Positions 29,003 through 38,413 of a stretch of DNA of 64,000 bases are shown piece by piece. Position numbers and translations under genes: made by a program. How positions within the stretch are numbered: position 1 is the stretch's first letter; every line of letters begins with the position of its first letter. The notes under the pieces were generated by a model that had not been told where the DNA came from, searched no databases, and saw only the letters and a list, made by a program, of their open reading frames with translations. Location of the stretch: assembly GCF_916618885.1 (NCBI RefSeq), contig NZ_CAKAKH010000001.1, positions 1,178,001 to 1,242,000 of the forward strand, in the 5' to 3' direction. Source of the stretch: Marinilactibacillus sp. Marseille-P9653. Its GTDB lineage: Bacteria; Bacillota; Bacilli; Lactobacillales; Carnobacteriaceae_A.

Positions 29003-29053
29003 AAGAAGACTGATTCAAGAAAAATTTATTAATTTCTTAAATCAGTCTTCTTA
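29003..29053 (+). terminator. Terminator after the CWB2 gene
   Basis: AAGAAGACTGATT pairs with AATCAGTCTTCTT around a loop of AT-rich sequence. The T run after the stem is short, so it may act in both directions. Confidence 0.7.
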
Positions 29054-29383
29054 ACGTTTATATATTTATTTCTGCATCGGAAATTTTTATTCAAATTCAG
29101 TTTATAAATACTAAAAGTTGATATTACATTTATATGAAAGGGATCTTTTAAATTCAATTCTTTTTTAGTTGAATATTAATATTATATAAATTAAGCCGAT
29201 AGTAGGGTGGATGCCGTGCATCATTAAAATGGTAGAATGGAATATTTTGCCTTGGTCAATATGAGGCTTCGTTGTAAACAGTCTTCTAAGCATTAGTAAA
29301 TAACAGTATAGGAGGAATAAAGATAAGTTGTTGGAGGACAACGAAGAAGGTTTAACGAAAATAATCGAAAGAGGAAATAGAAC

Positions 29384-29684
29384 ATGAAAAAAGAGTTTTG
29401 TAGAAAGTGGGGGACGAAAAATCCAGTTGAGAATTAGAATTTTTTTGTGGTCTTAAATATGTAAATATTTAAAAGGTCAGCAATAGTGAAGGCTACACCT
29501 ACAAACATCAGAAACGAAAAAAGATGACGTAAATATTATAAAGCGATACATATCTTCCAATAAAAAAATGGCATTGTTAAATGCAGCTACGGCTATATTA
29601 TTCATAGGACGTGTGTTCTTCTCCACCGTGTTGAAGGCTTCGCTTGGACAATGGCAATCTTCTGAAGAAGATTATTATAGTTAG
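29384..29684 (+). pseudogene. Decayed zinc-ribbon membrane protein gene
   Basis: A 17-codon ORF at 29384 reads MKKEFCRKWGTKNPVEN, a zinc ribbon start in which the second Cys of the CxxC motif has become Trp, then stops. At 29568-29684 a separate frame encodes a hydrophobic segment, TAILFIGRVFFSTVLKA, followed by an acidic tail. The order (ribbon, then membrane segment) mirrors the two intact zinc-ribbon genes just downstream, so this is probably a third member that has decayed. Confidence 0.55.
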
Positions 29685-29805
29685 GAAGACTACAAAGTAA
29701 ATATCAAAAAAATGAAGATGACAATAATAATGAATACCGCGAAAAATATTATTTTAAGAAGGTTTCGATGGAACTGTTGAACAATATAATAGATAGGAGC
29801 ATATA

Positions 29806-31302
29806 ATGAAATTTTGTGAAAATTGTGGACATAAACTTGAGGGAAATCAAAAATTCTGTGAAAAATGTGGAGCGAAAGTGAAACCAGTGGAGATAGAGAA
29901 CAAGTCATCGGAATCAACTTCTGGTTTAGATAAAACTGATCAGACAAATGTGACTGCTCATAATCAAGAACCTTTACAGAAAAACAAGCAAAATACGCTA
30001 ACCAAGCCAAATAATCATAACCCCGTGCCTAAACCAATCATTGCTGGTCTTGTTATTATAGTTTTATTGATTACTGGGAGTGTATTTGGTTATCAAAAAG
30101 GGAAAGAATACTATAGCTTGAATAACCAAATTGATAGATATATTGAGACACTTCAATCAAGAAATTATAGTGAAATTGCTGCTGTACTGACTACTTCTAA
30201 TGAAAATTTTGAAATTTCAGAAGATACAATTGCACCTTATGTGGACTCTATATTATATGATGCGGACTGGGGTACCATTAGATATGAATTGATTTCTTCA
30301 AGATCTACCGATACGCTTTTATTAAAGAAAAATGGGTCAAACTTTGTGTTCTTTGATCGTTACGAATTGGAATTATTACCGGCGATGGTTACCTTAACAA
30401 CTAACCTTGCCAACACTAAATTATTTATCGAAGAAGAAGAAGTAGCTACTGCTGATAAAGATGACTACTCAGTCGACATTAAAACTGTGATGCCTGGAAT
30501 GCATACATTTTATGCAAAGACAGAACTAGATGGTCAAGAAATGGTGACAGAGGAAACGATGAATGTTTGGCCAGGACAACATGATCCATATGTATCCTTA
30601 CCTATCCAAGGTGTTTATTTTGAAGTAAGTAGTAATATAAACGATGCTTCAGTTTATTTGAATGACAAGAATGTTGGTCAACTAAGTGGTGGATCAGGGG
30701 AATTTGGACCTTTTGGAAGTTTAAACGGTGGAAACCTGGAATTAAGACAGGAAAAAGATTTTGGAGAGTTGAAAACTGAATCTATTGAATTAAGTGACAA
30801 TGATTATACCTATTATCAACTAGACTTTGCGGATGCTATGACAGAAGATGATGCTCAGTACGCGCTTCAAGGAATGTATGATACTTTATCTTCCTTAACG
30901 AGTGAATACCAATATAGTTTAACGGAAGATGAAAAAGCTTACGGAGAATACTTCTATGAAGGCGTGGCATATGATGAACTAAGACCCTTTTATCTTGAAT
31001 ATGCAGAAAGACAACGAGATGATGAACAAGTAATGAGCGTGAATTATGATGTTACTGTAAGTAATTTCGAACAAACAGGACTAAAGGAATATTCAGCAGA
31101 TTTAGAAGTTGATTATACGTCATATTTCCAAGGTACTGAAGCTAATGACTACAACGCGCCAGATAACCGTATACGGACGTTTACTTATAATGTCTCTCTT
31201 ATATCAGATAAGGCTATAAGAAATAACTGGAACTATTCAGACGAAGAGTTGTTTATAAATGGGTTCGCAAACGAAGAGATGATTTATGATAGTAATAATT
31301 AA
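29806..31302 (+). CDS. TcaA/YvbJ-like zinc-ribbon membrane protein
   Basis: The 498-residue protein starts with a zinc ribbon (C4, C7, C18, C21), a polar linker, and one membrane segment at about 77-96. The remaining 400 residues are outside the cell and match the TcaA layout: a helical segment, two beta-rich modules around 195-345 (for example the PxxVTLTTNLANTKLFIEEEEV region) and a C-terminal NTF2-like domain from about 350. TcaA-type proteins in staphylococci affect glycopeptide response and envelope homeostasis; the function here is unknown. The ATG follows AGGAG. It forms a group with a decayed relative upstream and a second zinc-ribbon protein downstream. Confidence 0.75.
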   Translation: MKFCENCGHKLEGNQKFCEKCGAKVKPVEIENKSSESTSGLDKTDQTNVTAHNQEPLQKNKQNTLTKPNNHNPVPKPIIAGLVIIVLLITGSVFGYQKGKEYYSLNNQIDRYIETLQSRNYSEIAAVLTTSNENFEISEDTIAPYVDSILYDADWGTIRYELISSRSTDTLLLKKNGSNFVFFDRYELELLPAMVTLTTNLANTKLFIEEEEVATADKDDYSVDIKTVMPGMHTFYAKTELDGQEMVTEETMNVWPGQHDPYVSLPIQGVYFEVSSNINDASVYLNDKNVGQLSGGSGEFGPFGSLNGGNLELRQEKDFGELKTESIELSDNDYTYYQLDFADAMTEDDAQYALQGMYDTLSSLTSEYQYSLTEDEKAYGEYFYEGVAYDELRPFYLEYAERQRDDEQVMSVNYDVTVSNFEQTGLKEYSADLEVDYTSYFQGTEANDYNAPDNRIRTFTYNVSLISDKAIRNNWNYSDEELFINGFANEEMIYDSNN

Positions 31303-31427
31303 CTAGTATAATTGAGGGGTTTCTATTATTTATGATAATAGAAAATTAGGTCGATACGTTATTGTTTACATTTGTATTATGCGAAAAAAGTCCAAAATTA
31401 TTTTCATAGGAATAGAGGAGAGTTAAA

Positions 31428-32267
31428 ATGAAAAAATGTAACGATTGTGGTCAAATGATGAATGAAGATGCAAAGTTCTGTACGAATTGTGGTGTAGCTT
31501 TTAATGCAGTTGAGACTACAGAACATGTTCAAGTAACTAATACAGTTACTCCTGAAAATACGAATAGCACTGAACAAACAGAAAGCAATACTTCTGAAGC
31601 ATTCCAAGCAGTACAATCTAATATCACAGAAGCAGTCAAATCTGTAGAGTATAGCAAAATTGCTCAGGGTTACTGGAGCTACTTAATGATGACCCTGAAA
31701 AAACCTTCTACCAGTTTTGCAGTTACTGACAGAACAAATGGATGGATACAATTTATTTTACTCGCGGTTTTAAATAGTTTAGTTTTCGTTTCTATATTAG
31801 CGAGTATACCTGGTTCAGAAACAGGATTTGGTATATTCTTCAGATTATTTTTTGTGCAACTTTTTATCAGTATAGCTGAAATTGGGATATTATTTGTTTT
31901 CAAGAACTTGGTCCAGAAAGTTAATGCACCATTTAATGTCGTTGCTTCTCAATATGGAGGATTGCAATCTTTAAATATCGTTTTACTATCAATTATACTA
32001 GTTAGTTCACTAATTTCTCCTATAGCAATGATATCGATTATCTTAATTGGTTCGATCTTAATAGGAATCGTAAACATAATTGCTTTTAACATGTATTTAT
32101 TAAATGGTCAAAATAATTCTAAGCTAGATAACTTTTACGTTACTGTGTTAGCGAATGCTGTAGTTTTGATTATACTGGCTATCATTGTAAGAATTGGAAT
32201 GGAAATGATGATCGACATGTTACCATATATGTTTAATGAGTATATGTTTAACCAATACATGTTTTAA
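31428..32267 (+). CDS. Zinc-ribbon multi-pass membrane protein
   Basis: The 279-residue protein has an N-terminal zinc ribbon (C4, C7, C18, C21), a Thr/Glu/Asn-rich linker to about 90, and roughly five membrane segments from about 105 to 270. The C-terminus is Met-rich (repeated YMFNEYMFNQYMF). I do not recognise a specific family beyond zinc-ribbon membrane proteins. GAGGAG precedes the ATG. It may sense or organise envelope components with the TcaA-like protein next to it, but that is inferred only from shared architecture and position. Confidence 0.7.
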   Translation: MKKCNDCGQMMNEDAKFCTNCGVAFNAVETTEHVQVTNTVTPENTNSTEQTESNTSEAFQAVQSNITEAVKSVEYSKIAQGYWSYLMMTLKKPSTSFAVTDRTNGWIQFILLAVLNSLVFVSILASIPGSETGFGIFFRLFFVQLFISIAEIGILFVFKNLVQKVNAPFNVVASQYGGLQSLNIVLLSIILVSSLISPIAMISIILIGSILIGIVNIIAFNMYLLNGQNNSKLDNFYVTVLANAVVLIILAIIVRIGMEMMIDMLPYMFNEYMFNQYMF

Positions 32268-32387
32268 TCAGGCAGAACAGTTAAACAATTCCAACTTGTA
32301 AAAGCTTATCTTTTAAATGAGTACGATTAAATATAAAAAATAAAGCAGCCTGCTTTGATTATAATATTAGAAAAGCAGAAACTATTA

Positions 32388-32436
32388 AGGCTATCTTTTC
32401 CCTATACTTTATAGGGCGAGGGTGGTCTTTTTTACG
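32388..32436 (+). terminator. Terminator between zinc-ribbon and SEC-C genes
   Basis: A CCCTATA/TATAGGG inner stem lies within a weaker outer stem (AGGCTA with TGGTCT, including G-U pairs) and a T6 run follows at 32431-32436. It lies between convergent genes. Confidence 0.55.
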
Positions 32437-32477
32437 GTTCTATAATATTTAATGTAGACTATAGATTACCTAAGTTA

Positions 32478-33755
32478 TCATCTGCCGCAGCATTTTTTGT
32501 ATTTCAATCCACTACCACAAGGACAAGGTTCATTACGACCAACTTTCACTGTTTGACGGGGCGTAGTTTCTTGAGTATCTGAAAACAAAGGTAATACTGG
32601 GGGGACTCCTGGTTCTTGATGCAGAGAATTCTTACTCAGAACAGGATCAAGCGTTTTTCGTCTAATAGAACATTCTTTCACGGTGAATCCATTTTGTTTC
32701 CATTGTCTGGTGTGACCAAGTAAATCATGATAGAATTTGAAAATGGTTTTGCCTTCTTTTTCAGAATGAATGATTAGACTGTCATCTTCGTTTAATTCGT
32801 CCATTAAGATAGACATTTTAGATCCCATCAGGGCATGTTTTTCAATTGTTTCCATAACATAACCTGGATCATAAGAACAGTTTTTGATAATCTTAATCAA
32901 TTTTTTGTAAGGAGCAAGTCGATGGTCAAAATCATTATTGGCGTAAAAAGACAGTTCCTTGACCGTAGGGTGAAATTGATTATTATAAGAAACAAAGCCT
33001 AAAGTATCAGCATACAGCTTTGCATGTTGTATATTTTCGAAGCGCCTACTTGCGATTCTTAAAAAATCTAGTATATAAAAGTCTAGACCGATTGAAATCG
33101 TTGAAAAGTAGGAGAGTAGTTTATTTAAAGTTAAGTGATTTAACTCTAACTCAGGATGTTCTATCCTATATAAATGGACGAAAGTCTGATAACTGACGAT
33201 TCCGTATAGATGCACACCGGCTTTAATGACATTTTTAATTGAAGCAATGGTTTGTGTTAGTGCTTTATTTTCAAGATAAGATTCGGAGTTGATGACGGAC
33301 ATAACCTCTGTAGGGATGGCAATATTAATATAATTTTTCTCTTCGTGTACATACATAAGTCCAAGTTGCACTGCTATAGGAAAGACGGTGATAAAGAATA
33401 GCTGATTGGCCTTCGTACCTTAAGATATAATAGAAGGGTCGCGATGAGCAAATTTAACGAAGGCTTCGAGTGATTCTTTTTGAAAAGAAAGCAAACGATC
33501 TTCGATTGAATGTACAATGTGATTCGATAAAGTATCGGTAATTTGGTTTTTCGTCCAGCTTTTCTTTACCTCAACGAAATTCAGATCAGCTAATTTTATT
33601 AAAGCTTCTTTTCGGTAACACATTAACAGACTTTTAAGATTTGGATTATGAGGAGTCGCTTTCAGTTTGAAATCATCCAGAACAGATTGAATCGTCAGTG
33701 TTTTTATAGAAGACAACTCTGAAACGGTCAGTATATCCAAAGAGGGGTCGATCAT
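32478..33755 (-). pseudogene. SEC-C motif protein gene split by one in-frame TAA
   Basis: From ATG 33755 the frame runs 111 codons to TAA (33420-33422) and then stays open in the same frame to 32478, for a total of 424 coding residues. The segment just after the stop reads [14 protein letters not shown], a sensible continuation. The C-terminus is a SEC-C zinc motif ([20 protein letters not shown]), found in SecA and in many uncharacterised proteins. Restart at GTG 33371 or another codon could give a C-terminal product. One point mutation explains the split; readthrough or a sequencing error are alternatives. No function is known for the rest. Confidence 0.75.
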
Positions 33756-33952
33756 TTTTTGATGTCCTTTCTAAACTTAAATAGTCGGTTAGAAGATTGC
33801 AATTTTGTTTTGTAACAGGCTTTATACTAGTGTAAACTAAGGAATAGAAAGATTCTAGAGAAAAATAGAAAAATCGTGCAGTATGTTCGAATAGTCACGC
33901 AGACTAGAATGAACGATGTACAATTGATTTAACTGGAAAAGGATGGCAGTAC

Positions 33953-35563
33953 ATGAGATTTCACGGAACAAATAAATTATTAGCAACACTTAAAAAGAGT
34001 GCAAAATTAAGCGGCAAAGATGGTTTTTCAATTGAACCGGTTGAAACAGATACAACAATACTGAACGAGCTTTTTGACTGGCATGCTTCAATGATTGAAG
34101 TAGAAGAAGACTATATTGTAAACTTCGTAAACGATCTTACGCAATTACCGGTCATCATTGGACCACTGTCTTTAGAAGACGTTTTAGATAGTTTTGATCT
34201 GTTTAAAAAGCAACTACAAACAATGATGCAAAAACAACATTTCGAAGACGCAGAGATTCAAACCTATTTAAGAAGTGTTGACAACCCTACAGTAACAAAA
34301 TCCATCAGTCGTGCGAAACTCGGACCATTGAGCGCCGTTACAAGCGATACTAATGTGCGTATCAAAGAGTTGAATGTGAGTGAGATTGATACAGCTGCTT
34401 TATCTGAAGAATTGAGCGAAGTGCCTCGCATTAAAGACGGTGAAGTTTCAATACCACTAGAAAACTGGTTCGATGCCTGGGTAGAACGCTCTAATAATCA
34501 TACCTTTAGTGATTTTAGTGACAAGTTCAACGAGCAATGGATTCCGGCGCTAAACGATCCTTCACAGGACCACTGGAGTAAGCTTTATGATGAAATCGAT
34601 CAAGTATCTAAAGTGAAGCCGTGGGAAAGTTACTCGGATTATGAATGGATTGCGGTACAACATCCAGAAACCAAAGAGTGGACATACTGTACGATTATGG
34701 GGAATGATGGTAGCTTCAAAGGGATTGGTTTGTTTACCGGTCGTGCCGGATTAAATAGCTTATATACCATCTATGATCAAGAAAATGATCTTCCGGATTA
34801 TCTGTCGCACACGAAGCAAGACGGTATTATTATTTCATTCTTGGACCAGGAAGAAGACTTGGATCAAGATAATGCAGATCGTCTGGAAAAAATGGATCGA
34901 TTGCAGTCGAACGGTTCACTGATTCCTGAAGTGATGAAACATACACCTGGATTTATTCCATGGGGGATTCTTTCAGACGAAGAAGCACAGTGGACGACTG
35001 ATGTGATTGAGCAGCTATTAACCGTACTCAATGAGTCTGAAGGTCAACCGTTACCAAGTGTTACAAGTGGTCACGTAATGGGTCGTCAACAAGAAGAAAA
35101 CCAATGGATCACTAAGGAACACAATTTACTTGAATGGGAACAAATCAAAGAAGTTAAAGAAAAAGAGCTATTCAGAAATGAAATTGCCATTCATAGAATC
35201 AAGCGAGCGCCGAAGGCTAAAAACACAATTGTAATGGACGTTGCCTACACAAAATCAGTGATCCAAGAACATCCTCATGAAAGACCTTTTTATCCGATGT
35301 TAGTTATTGGGATTGAAAGAAGTAGTGGACTGGTTTTAGACGTCAAACCGTTTTCCAATGCAAGCGAAACGAAGCAAATTGTACAGAAAAGTTTAATGGA
35401 TATCTGTTCTAAAGGAAAACCAAAAGAAGTTATAGTAAGAAAAAATAGTATTGAATGGATTATTGAAGATTTTTGTAAGAAAACCAATATCAAATTAAAA
35501 ACATTTGACCGGTTAGTAGAAGTTGAAGACGTGATGAAAGAGATTCATGACGAACAGATTTAA
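33953..35563 (+). CDS. Uncharacterised protein, DUF7309/DUF6930-like
   Basis: The 536-residue cytosolic protein has no membrane segment. Its middle part (about 225-375), with HPETKEWTYCTIMGNDG, GLFTGRAGLNSLYTIY and a downstream PWGILSDEEAQWTTDVIEQL, resembles DUF7309, and the C-terminal 120 residues (NTIVMDVAYTKS, FYPMLVIGIERSSGLVLD) resemble DUF6930. These names come from memory and need a profile search. It is transcribed away from the SEC-C gene with about 200 bases between them; related pairs of SEC-C and DUF6930-type genes may be functionally linked. No function is known. Confidence 0.6.
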   Translation: MRFHGTNKLLATLKKSAKLSGKDGFSIEPVETDTTILNELFDWHASMIEVEEDYIVNFVNDLTQLPVIIGPLSLEDVLDSFDLFKKQLQTMMQKQHFEDAEIQTYLRSVDNPTVTKSISRAKLGPLSAVTSDTNVRIKELNVSEIDTAALSEELSEVPRIKDGEVSIPLENWFDAWVERSNNHTFSDFSDKFNEQWIPALNDPSQDHWSKLYDEIDQVSKVKPWESYSDYEWIAVQHPETKEWTYCTIMGNDGSFKGIGLFTGRAGLNSLYTIYDQENDLPDYLSHTKQDGIIISFLDQEEDLDQDNADRLEKMDRLQSNGSLIPEVMKHTPGFIPWGILSDEEAQWTTDVIEQLLTVLNESEGQPLPSVTSGHVMGRQQEENQWITKEHNLLEWEQIKEVKEKELFRNEIAIHRIKRAPKAKNTIVMDVAYTKSVIQEHPHERPFYPMLVIGIERSSGLVLDVKPFSNASETKQIVQKSLMDICSKGKPKEVIVRKNSIEWIIEDFCKKTNIKLKTFDRLVEVEDVMKEIHDEQI

Positions 35564-35611
35564 AAATGAAGTGAATTCATTTAAGCGTTAATCTTTTCTT
35601 AATTTGATAAG

Positions 35612-35653
35612 AGTATAGTAAACTATACTTAAACAGGTATTGTTTACTATACT
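35612..35653. promoter_or_regulatory. Paired palindrome, putative operator for the phosphatase gene
   Basis: AGTATAGTAAAC (35612-35623) is repeated in reverse as GTTTACTATACT (35642-35653), a perfect 12-bp inverted repeat. The left arm is also part of a shorter palindrome, AGTATAGTAAACTATACT. The pair lies 35-75 bases before the start codon, where a repressor would act. Confidence 0.5.
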
Positions 35654-35687
35654 TATAGGTAATCTAACTTTAGAAAGAAGTGATTAG

Positions 35688-36455
35688 ATGATTGATTTAC
35701 ACAGCCACATTTTACCTGGAATAGATGATGGAGCTAAAAACATAGAAGAGTCTCTGGATATGGCCCGTTTAGCTGTTGAAGAGGGAATCACTCACTTACT
35801 GGCAACACCTCATCACATGAACCGCGACTGGATGAATGAAAAGAGTAAAGTATTGAAAATGGTCAAAGAATTACAAGAAGAGATTGACCGTGAAGGTATA
35901 CCATTGACGTTGTTCCCTGGACAAGAAATTCGTATTTATGGTGATATCTTGGATGATGTTGAAAAAGATCAGTTATTATTCACGGATGAACTGCAACAAT
36001 ACATGCTGATTGAATTTCCGACTTCTTCGATTCCAACCTATACAGAGCGTTTATTTTATGACTTGCAGTCAAACGGAAAAACGCCGGTCATTGTTCACCC
36101 GGAACGAAACCGGATGATTTTAGAAGATCCGGATAAGTTGAAAGAATTGGTAGAACACGGAGCATTAGCACAACTGACTGCTGCTAGCTACACCGGTGGA
36201 TTCGGTAAAGAAATCAAGAAGCTGAGTAAACAATTGATTGATGCCAATCTTGTACACTTTGTAGCATCAGATGCGCATAACACAGGTAACAGAGCTTTCC
36301 ATATGAAAGAAGCCCATGACTTAATCATCAAAGATTATGGTCGTCGTAAATGGCACGAGTTCCATCAAACCACAAAAGACTTGATCAATGGAGATGTTAT
36401 TATTCCAGCAACGCCTACGAGTGTTTCGAAAAAGAAATTCTTTGGATTGTTTTAA
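35688..36455 (+). CDS. cpsB: PHP-family protein-tyrosine phosphatase (CpsB/YwqE type)
   Basis: CpsB-type enzymes are manganese-dependent phosphatases that dephosphorylate the CpsD kinase. The 255-residue protein starts IDLHSHILPGIDDG, with LLATPHHMNRDW, an EIRIYGD segment, VIVHPERNR and FVASDAHNTGNR supplying the expected metal-binding His, Glu and Asp residues. It is a full-length member. Unlike most such genes it is not beside cpsC and cpsD but about 32 kb away, with its own operator-like palindrome and terminator. It is the obvious partner for the kinase at 2685-3386, though another substrate cannot be excluded. Confidence 0.9.
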   Translation: MIDLHSHILPGIDDGAKNIEESLDMARLAVEEGITHLLATPHHMNRDWMNEKSKVLKMVKELQEEIDREGIPLTLFPGQEIRIYGDILDDVEKDQLLFTDELQQYMLIEFPTSSIPTYTERLFYDLQSNGKTPVIVHPERNRMILEDPDKLKELVEHGALAQLTAASYTGGFGKEIKKLSKQLIDANLVHFVASDAHNTGNRAFHMKEAHDLIIKDYGRRKWHEFHQTTKDLINGDVIIPATPTSVSKKKFFGLF

Positions 36456-36470
36456 TGATTGCTAGAGATT

Positions 36471-36513
36471 AACACATAAGTGTACTCACAAAGTATGCTT
36501 ATGTGTTCTTTTG
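36471..36513 (+). terminator. Terminator after the phosphatase gene
   Basis: AACACATAAG pairs with CTTATGTGTT around a loop of about 16 bases and is followed by a T-rich run. Confidence 0.75.
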
Positions 36514-36527
36514 TTTTATTGAAAAGA

Positions 36528-36557
36528 TTGTTTTTGAAAGGGTTATCATGGTATGAT
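36528..36557 (+). promoter_or_regulatory. Promoter with cre-like site upstream of GH43-like gene
   Basis: TTGTTT (36528-36533) and TATGAT (36552-36557) are spaced by 18 bases. TGAAAGGGTTATCA (36535-36548) lies between them and matches the CcpA cre consensus except for one base. Catabolite repression of the glycosidase is a reasonable inference. Confidence 0.45.
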
Positions 36558-36604
36558 ATTGTAAATCCTATACATATTATTTCAAATAAGAAAAGAGGTT
36601 AAAC

Positions 36605-37504
36605 ATGGATCGATATTTATTTGTTCATTTTGTAGGAGAACAGAACAATCAGGAGCAAGTATTCTTTAGTGTCAGCGAAGATGGCTTACACTGGAATGAT
36701 TTAAATGAAGGTCAACCTGTTTTAGAATCAAAGATTGGTGAAAAAGGCGTTCGTGATCCCTTTATCGTCAAAGATGAAAAACAGGAGAAGTATTATTTGA
36801 TTGCAACAGACTTAAAAATGGAAACCAAAAAAGACTGGAGAAAGGCTGAATTTGAAGGTAGTCAGAGTATCATCGTTTGGGAAATTAAAGACTTACTGAA
36901 ATGGTCAGAAGAGCGAGCAGTCAAAGTAGGGATAGATGCTGCTGGGTGTGTTTGGGCGCCGGAAGCGATTTACGATGCTAAGAAAGAAGCCTTTTTAGTA
37001 TTTTTTGCTTCAATGGTACAGGAATTAAGTGATTCAGCTCCAAAACAGAAGATCTACGCAAGCTATACAAAAGATTTCAAGACAATAGAAAGAACTGAAA
37101 TATACATAGAAAGAGAAAATCATATTATTGATACTAACATCGTTGAACAAAACGGCATCTATTATCGATTTTCAAAAGATGAAACCACAAAAACGATCAT
37201 GAGGGAGGGGGGCTTATCTCTAGAAAAAGACGCTTTTGAAAAAGTTGAAACACCTATTTTAGATGCATTATATGGACTGGAAGGGCCAGAATGTTATCAG
37301 CTTCCAAATGGAAAGTTGTGTCTGATTGCGGATCAGTTCAATAAAGGTCTAGGATATCTGCCGATTATCATTCAAGATTTAGAAAATACTGAAATGGCCG
37401 TCTTGAAAGCGGATGAATATGATATGGGAGAAACCCGAAAACGGCATGGAGGCGTTATCAAGATAACGGATAAAGAGTATAGAGGATTGATCGAAAAGTA
37501 TTAA
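36605..37504 (+). CDS. GH43-like glycosidase
   Basis: The 299-residue protein has a five-bladed propeller pattern of GH43-type enzymes. GVRDPFIVKDEKQEKYYLIATD supplies the family RDPF segment, CVWAPEAIYD is typical of blade three, and YGLEGPECYQL carries the likely acid glutamate. There is no signal peptide, so it acts in the cytoplasm or on imported oligosaccharides. Substrates in this family are arabinosides and xylosides, and related proteins occur in arabinose utilisation clusters. The exact activity is not readable. It has its own cre-like promoter region, and an AGAGG site precedes ATG 36605. Confidence 0.75.
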   Translation: MDRYLFVHFVGEQNNQEQVFFSVSEDGLHWNDLNEGQPVLESKIGEKGVRDPFIVKDEKQEKYYLIATDLKMETKKDWRKAEFEGSQSIIVWEIKDLLKWSEERAVKVGIDAAGCVWAPEAIYDAKKEAFLVFFASMVQELSDSAPKQKIYASYTKDFKTIERTEIYIERENHIIDTNIVEQNGIYYRFSKDETTKTIMREGGLSLEKDAFEKVETPILDALYGLEGPECYQLPNGKLCLIADQFNKGLGYLPIIIQDLENTEMAVLKADEYDMGETRKRHGGVIKITDKEYRGLIEKY

Positions 37505-37604
37505 TCAGGTGATGTTGGTTGATCTGAATTCCTCTATCATGGTAAAGAGGTAGTAGAATAGATCTAGACTAAGAAATATGGATTTTTTTAGAGGTGATCG
37601 GCTA

Positions 37605-38365
37605 ATGGAACTTGAAAACTACAAAGAAATATTAACTCATTAAAACATAGACCTTTTAGAGAAAAACAAATACGCACTGCAGGTGTCATCTCGGAATATG
37701 TCAGATTGAAATACGAAATTGAATTAATTGTCGTTGGAGGATTGTCAGTTGAGATTTATACGGATGGAGGTTACACTACTCAAGATATAGACTTCGTAGG
37801 TGTTGGTCATGAGAAAGTTACTACTGCTCTAAAAGATTTAGGGTTTATATCTCATGGAAAAGATAGTATTCATGAAGAATTAAAAATTTATGTAGAGATA
37901 CCCGACTCAGTTTTAAAAGATTCAAATTCAAAATATATTAAAACAATGGATACACAAGATGGTTTTGCGTTATCTATAATCGGTATTGAAGACATAATCA
38001 AAGATCGTATTAGAGCATTACTCTATTTTAAAGAATTTCTAATAATAGCCCGGGAAGTGAACAGGAATAAGTTATCGCAGTTTAAGTTTATTCAATTTCT
38101 CGATGAACAAGAAATACCCTATACTCTTATAAATAAGACCATTATATCCTTGGCAACTGGAGATAGTTATTACGGTATATCTCTCTTTCCGTTCAATATG
38201 ATCTATCATTATGAGCATGATGTTGAAGAATATTTTGTCCCCGCCAAAGAAGAACCGATGGAGTTCAATGAATTAGTGAAATTCTTAAAGCAGATTAAAG
38301 TTAGTGAGATTAAGAAAATCAATGAACTGATTGAATTTATAAGTTTAATAGAGGATAGCGAATAA
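37605..38365 (+). pseudogene. DUF6036-like nucleotidyltransferase gene, frameshifted near its start
   Basis: The ATG at 37605 has a GAGGTGATCGG leader and encodes MELENYKEILT, then meets TAA at 37641-37643. The neighbouring frame reads on without a stop as SLKHRPFREKQIRTAG, then VVGGLSVEIYTDGGYTTQDID, the GG-S and DxD-like motif of the nucleotidyltransferase fold, to 38365. A one-base loss near 37637 explains the break and would give a protein of about 253 residues. Without it, only a weak start (TTG 37706, no ribosome site) is available. Family resemblance is to DUF6036/AbiEii-like proteins, some of which are toxin-antitoxin or defence related. Confidence 0.65.
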
Positions 38366-38413
38366 GTAGATTGATAGAATCTGTGTTATAATGAATAAAA
38401 GGAGGCCTAGAAA

